A program made the position numbers and the translations under genes. 19,675 nt of DNA, from positions 1 to 19,675 of the forward strand of contig CAZXVW010000062.1 in the NCBI GenBank assembly GCA_964644025.1, written 5' to 3'. Positions 1 to 9,278 of the stretch are shown one piece after another (the stretch's first letter is position 1; every line of letters starts with the position of its first letter). The DNA is from CAZXVW01 sp964644025 (GTDB taxonomy: Bacteria > Acidobacteriota > Terriglobia > Bryobacterales > Bryobacteraceae). The notes below the pieces were generated by a model, which was given only the letters and a program-made list of their open reading frames with translations, was not told the DNA's origin and searched no databases.

Positions 1-12
1 AAGGAGACTCTT

Positions 13-1323
13 GTGACTGCTCATGCATTACGCCCGCGCGTTCGGGCGGAGTTGTGTTGCCTAACGGTACTGACGGTGATCTTGATGAGTCCCGGCGCCC
101 ATGGCGCGGAGATGGTGGACGCGTCGACGCTGGAAGGGAAGGTTCTGTTGGGCTACCAGGGTTGGTTTCACTGCCCAGGTGATGGGTCCGGCAGGGGCTG
201 GCGCTCCTGGGCTCGCGGAACGCCCAGCGCCGAGACCTTAACGGTGGACATGTACCCCGACCTGAGCGAGTTTGATCCCGACGAGTTGTGCGCGCCGCCG
301 GGTCTGACCATCGGAGGGAAACAGGCTTACCTGTATTCGGCGCGGAACAGGAACATCGTCATCCGGCACTTCCGTTGGATGAAGGAATACGGCCTCGACG
401 GCGTGCTTGTCCAGCGGTTTGTAGGCTCCATCGGCAGAAAACGCGCCACCGGTGACGTCGTGCTCAAGAACGTCATAGCAGGGGCTGAGAGATACGGCCG
501 GGTCTTCTGTATCGAGTACGACGTGTCCGGAGCCAAAGACGACGCCTTTTGGGAAATCATGCGGGAAGACTGGAAATACCTCGTTGACGTGATGAAGATC
601 ACTTCTCACCCCAACTACCTGCACCACAACGGAAAGCCCGTCCTCTCGGTTTGGGGCATGGGCCTCAACGACGATCGTCGTCCCCCGAAGGATCCCGATG
701 TTGCCAAGCGGATCATCGAGTGGTTCAAGAGGAAGGCGCCGGAAAGATATCGGGTGACCTACATGGGCGGCACCCCCTCCCGCTGGCGGCTTCTATCGAA
801 CGACTGCCGGCAGGAGCCGCGTTGGGCTGAGGTGTTCCGGATGATGGACGTGATCCAGCCGTGGACCGTGGGCCGCTATCGGGATCAGGAAAGCGCCGAC
901 CAATGGAAGCAGGAAATGCTGGTTCCTGACCTCGCGCTGACAAAGAAGAATGAGCAAATCTACATGCCGGTCGTCTTTCCTGGTTTCTCGTGGAGCAACT
1001 TGAAAGGCGATCAGCCGAATAAGATCCCCCGGAACCGCGGGGAGTTCCTGTGGCGGCAAGCCTGCAACGCGAGAGCCGCCGGCGCCACCGTGCTGAAAAT
1101 CGCCATGTTTGATGAAGTCAACGAGAGCACGGCGATCTACAAAGTGGCCGCCAAGAGGAGCGATGCACCCGACCAGGGTTACTGGCTGACGCTTGACGCC
1201 GACGGGTACGATCTACCAAGCGATTGGTACCTGCGGCTCGCGGGCGAGATTACCAAGATGTTCCACGGGGAAATACCGTTGAGTTACGAGATGCCGGACA
1301 ACCCTGGCCCGGCATTGAAGTAA
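13..1323 (+). CDS. secreted GH71/99-like glycoside hydrolase
   Basis: A 436-residue protein resembling the glycoside hydrolase 71/99-like group found in polysaccharide-degrading bacteria. GH99 members are endo-acting mannosidases; the substrate here cannot be read from sequence. The first ~31 residues look like a signal peptide: basic n-region, hydrophobic LTVLTVILM, then a small-residue site near AHGAE, so export is likely. Family-like blocks follow: LLGYQGWF (near 46) and a Gly-rich GDGSGRGW, RHFRWMKEYGLDGVLVQRF (about 118-136), FCIEYDVSG, and near the end MFDEVNES with acidic D367, E368 and E371. The latter is where GH99 enzymes carry catalytic carboxylates; assigning it here is inference. 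The start is GTG because AAGGAG lies at bases 1-6, six bases upstream, and no better in-frame start exists. It converges with the TonB receptor gene, so it is probably not in the same operon, but a link in glycan use is plausible. Confidence 0.82.
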   Translation: MTAHALRPRVRAELCCLTVLTVILMSPGAHGAEMVDASTLEGKVLLGYQGWFHCPGDGSGRGWRSWARGTPSAETLTVDMYPDLSEFDPDELCAPPGLTIGGKQAYLYSARNRNIVIRHFRWMKEYGLDGVLVQRFVGSIGRKRATGDVVLKNVIAGAERYGRVFCIEYDVSGAKDDAFWEIMREDWKYLVDVMKITSHPNYLHHNGKPVLSVWGMGLNDDRRPPKDPDVAKRIIEWFKRKAPERYRVTYMGGTPSRWRLLSNDCRQEPRWAEVFRMMDVIQPWTVGRYRDQESADQWKQEMLVPDLALTKKNEQIYMPVVFPGFSWSNLKGDQPNKIPRNRGEFLWRQACNARAAGATVLKIAMFDEVNESTAIYKVAAKRSDAPDQGYWLTLDADGYDLPSDWYLRLAGEITKMFHGEIPLSYEMPDNPGPALK

Positions 1324-1342
1324 GAAAAGAGTCACTGACATT

Positions 1343-1358
1343 CCCGCCACGTCGCGGG
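1343..1358 (+). terminator. weak hairpin after the hydrolase gene
   Basis: CCCGC and GCGGG pair around a six-base loop, starting 20 bases after the hydrolase stop codon. There is no T tract, so it is at best a weak or Rho-assisted terminator. Confidence 0.25.
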
Positions 1359-1788
1359 CGGCCGCGGCCCGGCTCGCAGGACTCATACCTGCGCGGCTTC
1401 GGCCGGGGCAGGACCTTGGTGTCCGGATGCGGGCTTCCGCGTGGATACCTGGAGCGCCTTCGGAGCGGCGAGTTGCTTCGCTCGCGACGGAGTCCTCTGG
1501 CTCCATGCCTGGAGGGACATTCGCAGGTTTTCCTCGATAGTTTACGCCTCTGCGCGGCCCGCCAGGTTGCGGACCTGCAGAGGGTCCTTCGCCCAGTTAA
1601 ACGGCAGGTCCCCGCTTTCCCGGAAGCCGAATGGCGGGAGCCGCGTGAGCGGCGGCCAACTGGGAAGTAAGCTTCTCCGCTCTCGCCCACAGCCCCCGTG
1701 GAGGACGCTTCTTCGATTGAGCCTTGTTTCCTTCGACTCCGTTGGCGCCGTGAGTGTCTGTTTCGCGTTGCGGCTCGCCATGACGAAG

Positions 1789-1838
1789 GCTGCCGCGGCG
1801 TTGCTCTCATACCTGGGCACCAGAGGCGCCGCGGCAGC
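1789..1838 (-). terminator. 12-bp perfect inverted repeat after the receptor gene
   Basis: GCTGCCGCGGCG (1789-1800) and its exact complement CGCCGCGGCAGC (1827-1838) flank a 26-base loop. The stem begins 11 bases past the receptor's TAG stop on the minus strand, which is the place for a transcription terminator. No T run follows on either strand, so it is not a classical intrinsic terminator. It may act in both directions between the converging genes or only stabilise the mRNA 3' end. Confidence 0.5.
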
Positions 1839-1849
1839 TCAGCGAGGAA

Positions 1850-4800
1850 CTAGAATGTCAGCCGCAACCCCATCTGGATCTGTCGGGCATCCCGGGCCGA
1901 CAGAATCCGGCCGAAGTTCTTGCTGGTGACCGAACCATTGGGATCAGCGAACTGCGGCGTATTGAACGCGTTGAAGAACTCCGCCCGGATCTGGAGGTTG
2001 TAACGCTCTTTGAACCGGATGTTGCGCATCACTGCGAGGTCGAACTTCTTGACGCCCGGCCCGCGCAGGCTCGGCTCGGTGCGGGAGTCGTTTCCCAGCG
2101 AATAGGTCGGCGCCGGAGCGAACGCGGAGGTGTCGAACCAGCGGTCGAGCGTCTGCTCACTCTTCGGCAATATGCCGGAGCTGAGCCGCACAGCCGCGGC
2201 GCTCACCCCGGGCAAACGCGTGTTGCTTGGCCCCTTGATTACCACGGGTTCGCCCTTCTCGAAGGTGGTGATCCCGCTGATCTGCCAGCCCCCGACAACC
2301 CACCGGCTCAAGCCACTCCGCGCCCACTTCTTGCCGGGTCCGAAGGGGAGTTCGTACACGAAGTTGAGCACGAGCACCTGCGGCCGGTCCCATTCGCTGA
2401 TCGACCGTGACAAGCGGAGGTTATTCGGATCGATATACTTTGAGCGGCTGCCAAAACGTTCCTGAACGTTGTCGATCATCTTGCTGACCGTGTAAGCTGC
2501 CTGGAACCGGAGGCCGTTCTTCATTTGCCGGTCCACCCGCAACGTGAAGCCATGGTAAACCGAGTCCCCGACAGCGTCCCGGAACCGATTGACGTTGCTG
2601 TAATGGTTGTATGGCTTCAATAGCTGGGACCTTCTGACCTTCGCCGCGCTCAACGATCCAGTCGTAATGATGCCGTAATAGGGATTGGGCACCAGTTCAT
2701 CGAGCGCCGGCCCCAGCGACAGGTACTTCGTGCTTACGGCGCTCTGGTTCCGGTTGATCCAGATTCGCTGGCCCCGGCTGCCAACGTAGGCCGCCTCCAC
2801 GAGGAAATCGCCCGGCATCATGCGCTGGATGCTGAAGTTCCACTGCTGGTTATACGGTGTCACCCAGTCGCGGAACTGCGAGTTGATAGAGCTACCGACC
2901 ATCCTTGAAGGCGGGGTAAAGAATCCAGCCTTGAACGGTTCGGCCAGCGAGGCCCCCGGCGGAGGCGTGTTCGGAGCGGCAGGGGGCTGGCCCAGGTAGA
3001 CGTACGTGTTCACCAGCCACCCGCTACCCAGGTCGCTAATGCCACCGCCGATCCCGCCGCTACCAGGATAGAAGAACATCCCGTAACCGGCGCGGATAAC
3101 CGTCTTTGGCGCAACCTCCCAGGCCAAACCCACGCGGGGCGCGAAGTTGTTCTTGTCCGGGTCACTCTGGTAGCGAGAGTCTATGTCTTGCGCGACAAAC
3201 TGGAGCAGACCCTTCTGCCCGGTGAGCGGGTCGGTAGCATCCGGATTAAAGAACGCGAGATGGTCAAAACGGTCGATCCAGGGCGTCTGGTACTCCCACC
3301 GCACGCCAAGATTCAGCGTCAACTTCGGAAGCACACGCCAGTCGTCCTGGATATACCAGGTGTAGAAACGCTGGGACGCGGCGAGCGAGGGGTCGTCACT
3401 GATCCTTCCTCCGGTGGGCAGACCCAGCAGCAGCGTGGCTACGCCGTAGCCTGAAGTGCTACTGGACTTTGTTGGATCAGGGCCTTGGGTGAAACTGCGG
3501 CCGAACTGGTAGCGCCCCGCGCCAGATTCCGGACGGGTCACGTTGTTGGCCAGGAAGAGGTACTCGGCGCCCCACTTGAGCGAGTGCGTGTCACGGATCC
3601 AGGTAAAGTGCCCCTGCGCCCCGGTATTCCAGTTCGCCATGCGGAAGAAGCCCGCCCGGCGGGTTCCCAGGCTGTCCACATCGCTCGGCTCGAAGCGGGG
3701 GAACATGAGCACCTTAGCGTGAGCCTTGAGCGACTCAGGGAATCCTAACTCAGTGAAATCGTAGCCCAGGCTGCGGGGATGGGTCGTGTTCAGGTTGCGG
3801 ACAAGCGTTGCGCGGAACTCGCCCACCAATTGCGGCGAAAAAGTCACGGTGTCACTCAGCGTGGCCATTCGCTGTTCCACTTTCTGCTTCGCCTTTTGAC
3901 CGTTGGTACCCTCTTCGGGGTAAGCGATGTTGATGATCGAGCCCCTCGTCAGCCGGTCATTGTTCTGCCATCCGTAGGACAAGAAGAGCCGGTGCTTCAT
4001 CCCCAGCTGGTGGTCGAACCGCAGGAAAAGTTTAGACACGTCGTTCTTCCGCGTCCCGTTCTTGACAAAATTCTCCGTTTCGGTCGTGCGGTTCGGAATC
4101 GGATAAAAACCGATCACCTTTGCCGCAATGGGATCAAAGCGGCTCGCCGGGATCATGTTGCTGGGGAACTGGTCCCGGATGTACTTGCCCGGGTGTGCGG
4201 GGTCCGGGCGAGTGGTTTGCGGGTCGAACATCCGGATCAGTTTCCCCTTTGACGTAGTCTGAGAGAAATCGCCGGCGCGCTCGAGCTCAGTGGGAACGGT
4301 GCCGACAATGTCGTCCGGGGAACGCTGCGGCACCTGCTCCCAGTTCACGAAAAAGAAGGTCTTATTCCGCCCGTCATACACCTTCGGGAGAAAGACCGGG
4401 CCGCCGACGGAGAAACCGTACTCGTTCCGGCGATAGGGACTCTTTGACAGGCCCACCCTGTTGTTTTTCCAACTGTTCGCGTTCAGCTTGTCGTTGCGAA
4501 TGAACCAGTAGAGGCTCCCGTGCAACTCGTTGGTGCCGGAGCGTGTAGCGGCGGTCAGCACTCCACCACCAGAACGTCCGAACTCGGAGGAGAAGTTGTT
4601 GGTGAGGACCTTGAACTCCTGAACGGCCTCCAGCGGCGGCGTGTAAGCGATGTCCATGGTCGTGGTATTGCGGCTCTCGGCTCCGTCGAGAAGCACCTCG
4701 CTGGTGTTCGACCGCCCTCCGTTGATGAGCGGTCGTACTCCCGAGGCGTTTGACCCTTTGGGCACAACCCCCGGGGCCAAAGCCACCAGGCTGTATGGAT

Positions 4801-5254
4801 TGCGGCCGAGGAGCGGCAACTGGAGTATCTGGCTGCTGGAGACGACGTTGCCCAGAGTGGCGGTTTGCGCCTCCAACTGTACCGCCGTGGCGGCTACCGT
4901 CACTTCGGTGTCAACAGCTCCCACCTCCAGGGTGACGTCAACAGTAGCTGTCAGCCCTACAGTGAGTGTGATGTCGGAAACACGCGCTTTCTTGAACCCG
5001 GGACTCTCAACAGCTACCTCGTATTTACCCGGATGCAAATAGGGAACACGGTAAATCCCCAGCGCGTTGGTTTGCGATTCTATGGTAACCCCAGTGGCGA
5101 CATTCTTCACAGTGACCTTCGCGCCTGGAATGACCGCGCCGGAGGCATCCGTTACCGTTCCGACAACGGTCGCTTGTTCCACTTGAGCGACTGCGCTCGT
5201 TGTCACCAACACGACAATCAGAAAAGCTAAGACAACAGCGACGAATCGACTCAT
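1850..5254 (-). CDS. Oar-like TonB-dependent outer-membrane receptor
   Basis: A 1134-residue outer-membrane protein of the Oar/TonB-receptor type common in Acidobacteriota. Residues 1-24 form a signal peptide (hydrophobic AVVLAFLIVVLVTTSAVA, then Q). About 25-105 is a carboxypeptidase-regulatory-like beta domain with the typical VVGTVTDASGAVIPGAKVTV opening. About 120-240 is the plug, with LPLLGRNPYSL and SEFGRSGGGVLTAATRSGTN. The rest is a long beta-barrel rich in aromatic/polar strands, with extended loops. The last residue is Phe after alternating hydrophobics (QMGLRLTF), the signal recognised by the BAM machinery. Such receptors move large ligands across the outer membrane using TonB/ExbBD energy; the ligand is unknown. 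The ATG start has GGAGG eight bases upstream. No SusD-like partner is adjacent, so the SusCD pairing of Bacteroidetes is not indicated. It is transcribed away from the sulfatase-like gene and shares its upstream region. Confidence 0.9.
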   Translation of the reverse strand: MSRFVAVVLAFLIVVLVTTSAVAQVEQATVVGTVTDASGAVIPGAKVTVKNVATGVTIESQTNALGIYRVPYLHPGKYEVAVESPGFKKARVSDITLTVGLTATVDVTLEVGAVDTEVTVAATAVQLEAQTATLGNVVSSSQILQLPLLGRNPYSLVALAPGVVPKGSNASGVRPLINGGRSNTSEVLLDGAESRNTTTMDIAYTPPLEAVQEFKVLTNNFSSEFGRSGGGVLTAATRSGTNELHGSLYWFIRNDKLNANSWKNNRVGLSKSPYRRNEYGFSVGGPVFLPKVYDGRNKTFFFVNWEQVPQRSPDDIVGTVPTELERAGDFSQTTSKGKLIRMFDPQTTRPDPAHPGKYIRDQFPSNMIPASRFDPIAAKVIGFYPIPNRTTETENFVKNGTRKNDVSKLFLRFDHQLGMKHRLFLSYGWQNNDRLTRGSIINIAYPEEGTNGQKAKQKVEQRMATLSDTVTFSPQLVGEFRATLVRNLNTTHPRSLGYDFTELGFPESLKAHAKVLMFPRFEPSDVDSLGTRRAGFFRMANWNTGAQGHFTWIRDTHSLKWGAEYLFLANNVTRPESGAGRYQFGRSFTQGPDPTKSSSTSGYGVATLLLGLPTGGRISDDPSLAASQRFYTWYIQDDWRVLPKLTLNLGVRWEYQTPWIDRFDHLAFFNPDATDPLTGQKGLLQFVAQDIDSRYQSDPDKNNFAPRVGLAWEVAPKTVIRAGYGMFFYPGSGGIGGGISDLGSGWLVNTYVYLGQPPAAPNTPPPGASLAEPFKAGFFTPPSRMVGSSINSQFRDWVTPYNQQWNFSIQRMMPGDFLVEAAYVGSRGQRIWINRNQSAVSTKYLSLGPALDELVPNPYYGIITTGSLSAAKVRRSQLLKPYNHYSNVNRFRDAVGDSVYHGFTLRVDRQMKNGLRFQAAYTVSKMIDNVQERFGSRSKYIDPNNLRLSRSISEWDRPQVLVLNFVYELPFGPGKKWARSGLSRWVVGGWQISGITTFEKGEPVVIKGPSNTRLPGVSAAAVRLSSGILPKSEQTLDRWFDTSAFAPAPTYSLGNDSRTEPSLRGPGVKKFDLAVMRNIRFKERYNLQIRAEFFNAFNTPQFADPNGSVTSKNFGRILSARDARQIQMGLRLTF

Positions 5255-5373
5255 GTAACAACCTCCATTCCTGTGATCTAGATTGGGAACATAGGTCTGG
5301 CGGCAGTGCTTTGGCGGACCCGTCCGTCCACTCGGGGTGAAAGCTGACCCTGTGACCTTTTCCCTATCTTTCT

Positions 5374-5403
5374 AGTCTACTCCGCAGATTAGCCGTTCGG
5401 CAA
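5374..5403 (-). promoter_or_regulatory. possible promoter of the TonB receptor gene
   Basis: On the minus strand TTGCCG (5403-5398) and TAGACT (5379-5374) are separated by 18 bases and resemble a sigma70 -35/-10 pair. Transcription would begin near 5367, leaving a leader of roughly 113 bases. The -10 match is 4 of 6, so this is only a candidate. Confidence 0.35.
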
Positions 5404-5411
5404 GGGAATTC

Positions 5412-5438
5412 ACAGTTAATTAACAGTTAATTAACTGT
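5412..5438. promoter_or_regulatory. AT-rich palindromic operator-like site
   Basis: ACAGTTAATTA occurs twice in tandem (5412-5422 and 5423-5433). The second copy extends into a perfect 16-bp palindrome, ACAGTTAATTAACTGT (5423-5438). Such an AT-only-core dyad in otherwise GC-rich DNA, between divergent genes and overlapping a promoter, is typical of a binding site for a dimeric repressor or activator. The regulator is not encoded in the window and cannot be named. Confidence 0.6.
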
Positions 5439-5448
5439 TTGTTATCTT
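5420..5448 (+). promoter_or_regulatory. sigma70-like promoter toward the sulfatase gene
   Basis: TTAACA (5420-5425; 5 of 6 to TTGACA) and TATCTT (5443-5448; 4 of 6) are spaced by exactly 17 bases. The palindrome occupies the end of the -35 and most of the spacer, so a bound protein would block RNA polymerase. Transcription would start near 5455, leaving a leader of about 210 bases before the coding region. A second -10-like TATACT lies at 5564-5569. Confidence 0.45.
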
Positions 5449-5663
5449 CTGGATCGCGGCCATTGCCGAAACCAACCGTCCGCCGTTGGACCTGCCCGAG
5501 GCTGAATCCGAACACTCGAAGCGCTCTCTGGTCAGCCGGAAAGTTCTGTGTTGTGCGCTGGCGTATACTGGTGAACGTCGGGGCTTACCGCGCGAAAGCC
5601 CCAGGTTCGTCCCGGTTAGAAAGGGCTGGAAGCCGGGCCGGACCGATTCCCACGGAGCTTGCG

Positions 5664-7571
5664 TTGTTATCGTTACGGAAAATGATCGTTTGGGGTAGCG
5701 CGGCCGTAGTCGTTACGGGCGTCCTCGGCTATGGGTTCCTGCGCCTGGAGCCGGTCAAGGCCAGGCGCCTAGTGAAAGCGACCCGCTCCCTGCCGGAACG
5801 CTTGTTCGCGAAACCGAAGCCAAGAAGCGCGCGGCTCCGTGATTACGTGCCGACGACGCTGAGTGAGCCCGACCCGGGCGAGGTCCCTGTCAGGCTTCTT
5901 GCCTTGCCGTTCCGGAGCAGCGAACCCGCGTCCCTGCAAAGAGCTTCGGTCTCGTTGGACGCGCAACGCCGCTACGCGGTGGCGGCTGACGTTCCGTCCC
6001 GCTTTTCTTACGCGATGCGGGTTCCCGAGGGCGGCTATCTCAGTTTCGGCGTCAACCGCGCCGGTGGAGATTCCTCGTCCGGGAAGGTCTGCTTCGCGAT
6101 CGATGTTTCCGCCGGGCCGGACTCCCGGCGGATGTACGATAGCTGTCTCCCCGCAGCTCACACCGGCTGGAAAGACAACATCCTCGATCTTGCCTCCTTC
6201 GCCGGCCGGCAAGTCGAGATGCGCTTCCGTGTTTCCGCGGGCGATTCCCGCCGGCCCGGCCCCGGCCTCAAGGCCTTCTGGAGCGAACTGTATCTCGGGG
6301 CGCGCACCAGCTCCGAGGAGCCGTTCCGGATCTTTGTGATCCTGATTGACACGCTTCGCCCGGATCACCTCGGCTGTTACGGCTATGAACGTGCCACCAG
6401 CCCGATTATCGACCGGCTGGCCCGCCAAGGCGTGCTGTTTGAAAGAGCCATCTCGGCCGCGCCGTGGACGAATCCCTCCGTCCTGTCCCTGTTCACTGCG
6501 CTTTACCCGTCGGACCTGTGGCAAACCAAACCGCACGCGGAAGCAATCCGAATGGCCATCCCGCCGGAAGCGGTCACGCTGGCCGAAATTCTGGCGACCA
6601 ACGGCTACCTCACCATCGGCGCGTCGGATCATCCCGGCATCAACCAGGGCCTGTTCGGCCAGGGCTTCGATATCTACGCCCAGCTCTCCAGTGAAGGGGA
6701 TGCACATACCGGGTTGGCCGGCACTGACCCCGAGATGATCCTGAACCGCCTGCGCGAGTTGCTCGCTCCCCGCCCCGGCCCGGTTTTCACTTACCTGCAT
6801 CTGATGTACCCGCACATGCCTTACGACCCGCCGTCGCCTTACGATAACCTGTTCGGTCGCGGGGTCTTTCATTTCAATTTCGACAACTCGAAAGACAAGG
6901 ACGCGGTCATCAACATGTACGACGGCGAGATCCGCTACACGGACGACTTTGTCGGCGCCTTCCTGGATGAGCTTGGCCGGCTGGGGCTCGCCGAGAACTC
7001 CCTCGTCGTGCTCCTCTCCGACCACGGGGAGGGCTTCTGGGAGCACGGCCTGTTCGAGCATGGCAACTCCCTGTACAACGAGCTGCTCCATGTGCCGCTG
7101 ATCCTGTGGGCTCCCGGAAAGCTTCCGGCGGGCAAGCGCGTCCCGGACCTGGTCCGCACGGTGGACCTGCTGCCCACCATTCTGGACCTGGTCGGCGCTG
7201 GCGGCGACTCCGTCTTCCGGGGACGTTCCCTGCTGCCGTTGCTGGACGGCGGAGAGCACGGCCAGCGCCTCGCCTACAGTGAGTCGCCGCACGTGAGAAT
7301 CGTCAAGGGAAAAACCATCCAGTCGGAGACCGGTAAGGTGATCTGGCCGAACACGCGGGGCGCTCCGCCGGAATACTACGATCTGGTGAAGGATCCGGGC
7401 GAGCACGTGAATCAGTACAAGGCCGCGGGAGAGGAGCTGGCGAAGCTGGAGCGAATCATGGAAGCGATCGGAACCAGCGCCCGGGAACATCGCGCCGCCT
7501 TCACCTCCGTCCAGCACGCTCCCTCCAAGGATCTGCTGCGCCGGCTCAAAACGCTCGGCTACATCCACTGA
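5664..7571 (+). CDS. membrane-anchored sulfatase-family hydrolase, Thr at catalytic site
   Basis: A 635-residue member of the alkaline phosphatase/sulfatase fold. An N-terminal anchor (MLSLRK then about 20 hydrophobic residues, MIVWGSAAVVVTGVLGYGFL) suggests a periplasm-facing membrane protein. Residues ~60-215 look like a beta-sandwich ending in ELYLG. The sulfatase domain begins at IFVILIDTLRPDHLGCYGY, with metal ligand D229. The usual C/S-x-P-x-R signature is replaced by T269-N-P-S-V in PWTNPSVLSLFTALYP, so no formylglycine can form; Thr is the likely nucleophile, as in some phosphotransferase-type members. LLSDHGEGFWEHG supplies D453 and H454. Substrate may be a sulfate ester, a phosphodiester or a lipid-linked group. 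I chose TTG because GGAG (5654-5657) lies six bases upstream and it keeps the RK before the helix. ATG at 5682 is the alternative but has no good ribosome site. The frame stays open upstream to 5439, but that part reads as leader. Confidence 0.82.
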   Translation: MLSLRKMIVWGSAAVVVTGVLGYGFLRLEPVKARRLVKATRSLPERLFAKPKPRSARLRDYVPTTLSEPDPGEVPVRLLALPFRSSEPASLQRASVSLDAQRRYAVAADVPSRFSYAMRVPEGGYLSFGVNRAGGDSSSGKVCFAIDVSAGPDSRRMYDSCLPAAHTGWKDNILDLASFAGRQVEMRFRVSAGDSRRPGPGLKAFWSELYLGARTSSEEPFRIFVILIDTLRPDHLGCYGYERATSPIIDRLARQGVLFERAISAAPWTNPSVLSLFTALYPSDLWQTKPHAEAIRMAIPPEAVTLAEILATNGYLTIGASDHPGINQGLFGQGFDIYAQLSSEGDAHTGLAGTDPEMILNRLRELLAPRPGPVFTYLHLMYPHMPYDPPSPYDNLFGRGVFHFNFDNSKDKDAVINMYDGEIRYTDDFVGAFLDELGRLGLAENSLVVLLSDHGEGFWEHGLFEHGNSLYNELLHVPLILWAPGKLPAGKRVPDLVRTVDLLPTILDLVGAGGDSVFRGRSLLPLLDGGEHGQRLAYSESPHVRIVKGKTIQSETGKVIWPNTRGAPPEYYDLVKDPGEHVNQYKAAGEELAKLERIMEAIGTSAREHRAAFTSVQHAPSKDLLRRLKTLGYIH

Positions 7572-7603
7572 AGCGGCGCTTAACACCGGCCGGCCCCATC
7601 GTG

Positions 7604-7609
7604 TAGGCT
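7604..7609 (+). promoter_or_regulatory. possible -10 element of the small membrane protein
   Basis: TAGGCT, preceded by TG (GTGTAGGCTG), resembles the TAGNNT boxes seen before the permease (11955) and mutarotase (16339) genes. It would give a leader of about 10 bases carrying the ribosome site at 7616-7622. No clear -35 is present. Confidence 0.3.
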
Positions 7610-7626
7610 GAAAAAGAGGAGGCGTC

Positions 7627-7836
7627 ATACCGGATCAGCAAAATCGGAGCCGCTGGACATCGTCCCGATGGTTCGCCTGGTGGTACTTCAGCATCGCCCT
7701 CGGGTTCGTTCTGCTCGCCATCCGCTTTTACCTGCTGGGCGGCAACGGCTGGCTGGTGGCCCTGCGTCTGTTGATCGCGGTGGCTTTCGCCTTCCTGGGA
7801 TACCTGCAACTGCGGGGTGCCGGCAGCCGCCGGTGA
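7627..7836 (+). CDS. small two-helix membrane protein, apparent ATA start
   Basis: A 69-codon frame that begins after a strong ribosome site, GAGGAGG (7616-7622). It encodes a polar, basic N-terminus (PDQQNRSRWTSSR), an aromatic/hydrophobic helix (WFAWWYFSIALGFVLLAIRF), a Gly-Gly-Asn turn, a second helix (WLVALRLLIAVAFAFLGYL) and a basic tail (RGAGSRR). The two-helix hairpin with basic ends is unlikely by chance. No ATG, GTG or TTG lies in this frame until deep in the protein. ATA, five bases past the ribosome site, is the only permitted start (a rare bacterial initiator); alternatively an ATG has mutated to ATA. No family is recognised and no function is assigned. It lies between the sulfatase-like gene and enolase, on the same strand as both. 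Confidence 0.55.
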   Translation: MPDQQNRSRWTSSRWFAWWYFSIALGFVLLAIRFYLLGGNGWLVALRLLIAVAFAFLGYLQLRGAGSRR

Positions 7837-7929
7837 AGCCCCGGCGCGTACGATCCGTGGCCGCAACCTGCCCCAGGAAAGACCGCTTCCCAGACCTGGC
7901 CCGCACGGCCCGCGGCGCCAGCCCCGGCT

Positions 7930-7940
7930 TATGACACAAT
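7930..7940 (+). promoter_or_regulatory. possible -10 region of the eno-gpmA operon
   Basis: The AT-rich TTATGACACAAT is the only promoter-like patch in the 147 bases between the small membrane protein and enolase. TATGAC or CACAAT could serve as the -10 box; no convincing -35 is seen. The leader would be about 35-45 bases. Confidence 0.3.
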
Positions 7941-7983
7941 AGGAGAGATTGGGTAGTTACAAGGCACTGGATAGGAAAATACG

Positions 7984-9270
<1,287 letters not shown>

Positions 9271-9278
9271 GAGGCACA

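Larger units (their letters stand above)
1324..1849. other. 526-bp stretch without a convincing gene
   Basis: Between the converging hydrolase and receptor genes there are open frames on both strands. None has a ribosome binding site, a recognisable motif or plausible composition; they are Arg/Ser/Pro-rich, as expected of random high-GC DNA. Several short GC-rich inverted repeats occur, for example CAGGT/ACCTG near 1562-1576 and the long stem at 1789-1838. It could be a decayed gene or a dispersed intergenic repeat, but nothing in the window decides this. Confidence 0.5.

Noticed and set aside
1441..1929. 162-codon plus frame overlapping the receptor 3' end
   Set aside because: No ribosome site, no recognisable motif, and overlaps a well-supported gene on the other strand.
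5439..5663. Upstream extension of the sulfatase-like protein to a TTG at 5439
   Set aside because: The extension begins inside the promoter -10 region, lacks a ribosome site, and would bury the membrane anchor behind 75 low-quality residues.
5769..7628. 619-codon open frame on the minus strand across the sulfatase-like gene
   Set aside because: Antisense shadow of a gene with clear catalytic motifs; composition (Arg/Val/Gln/Gly-rich) has no recognisable domain.
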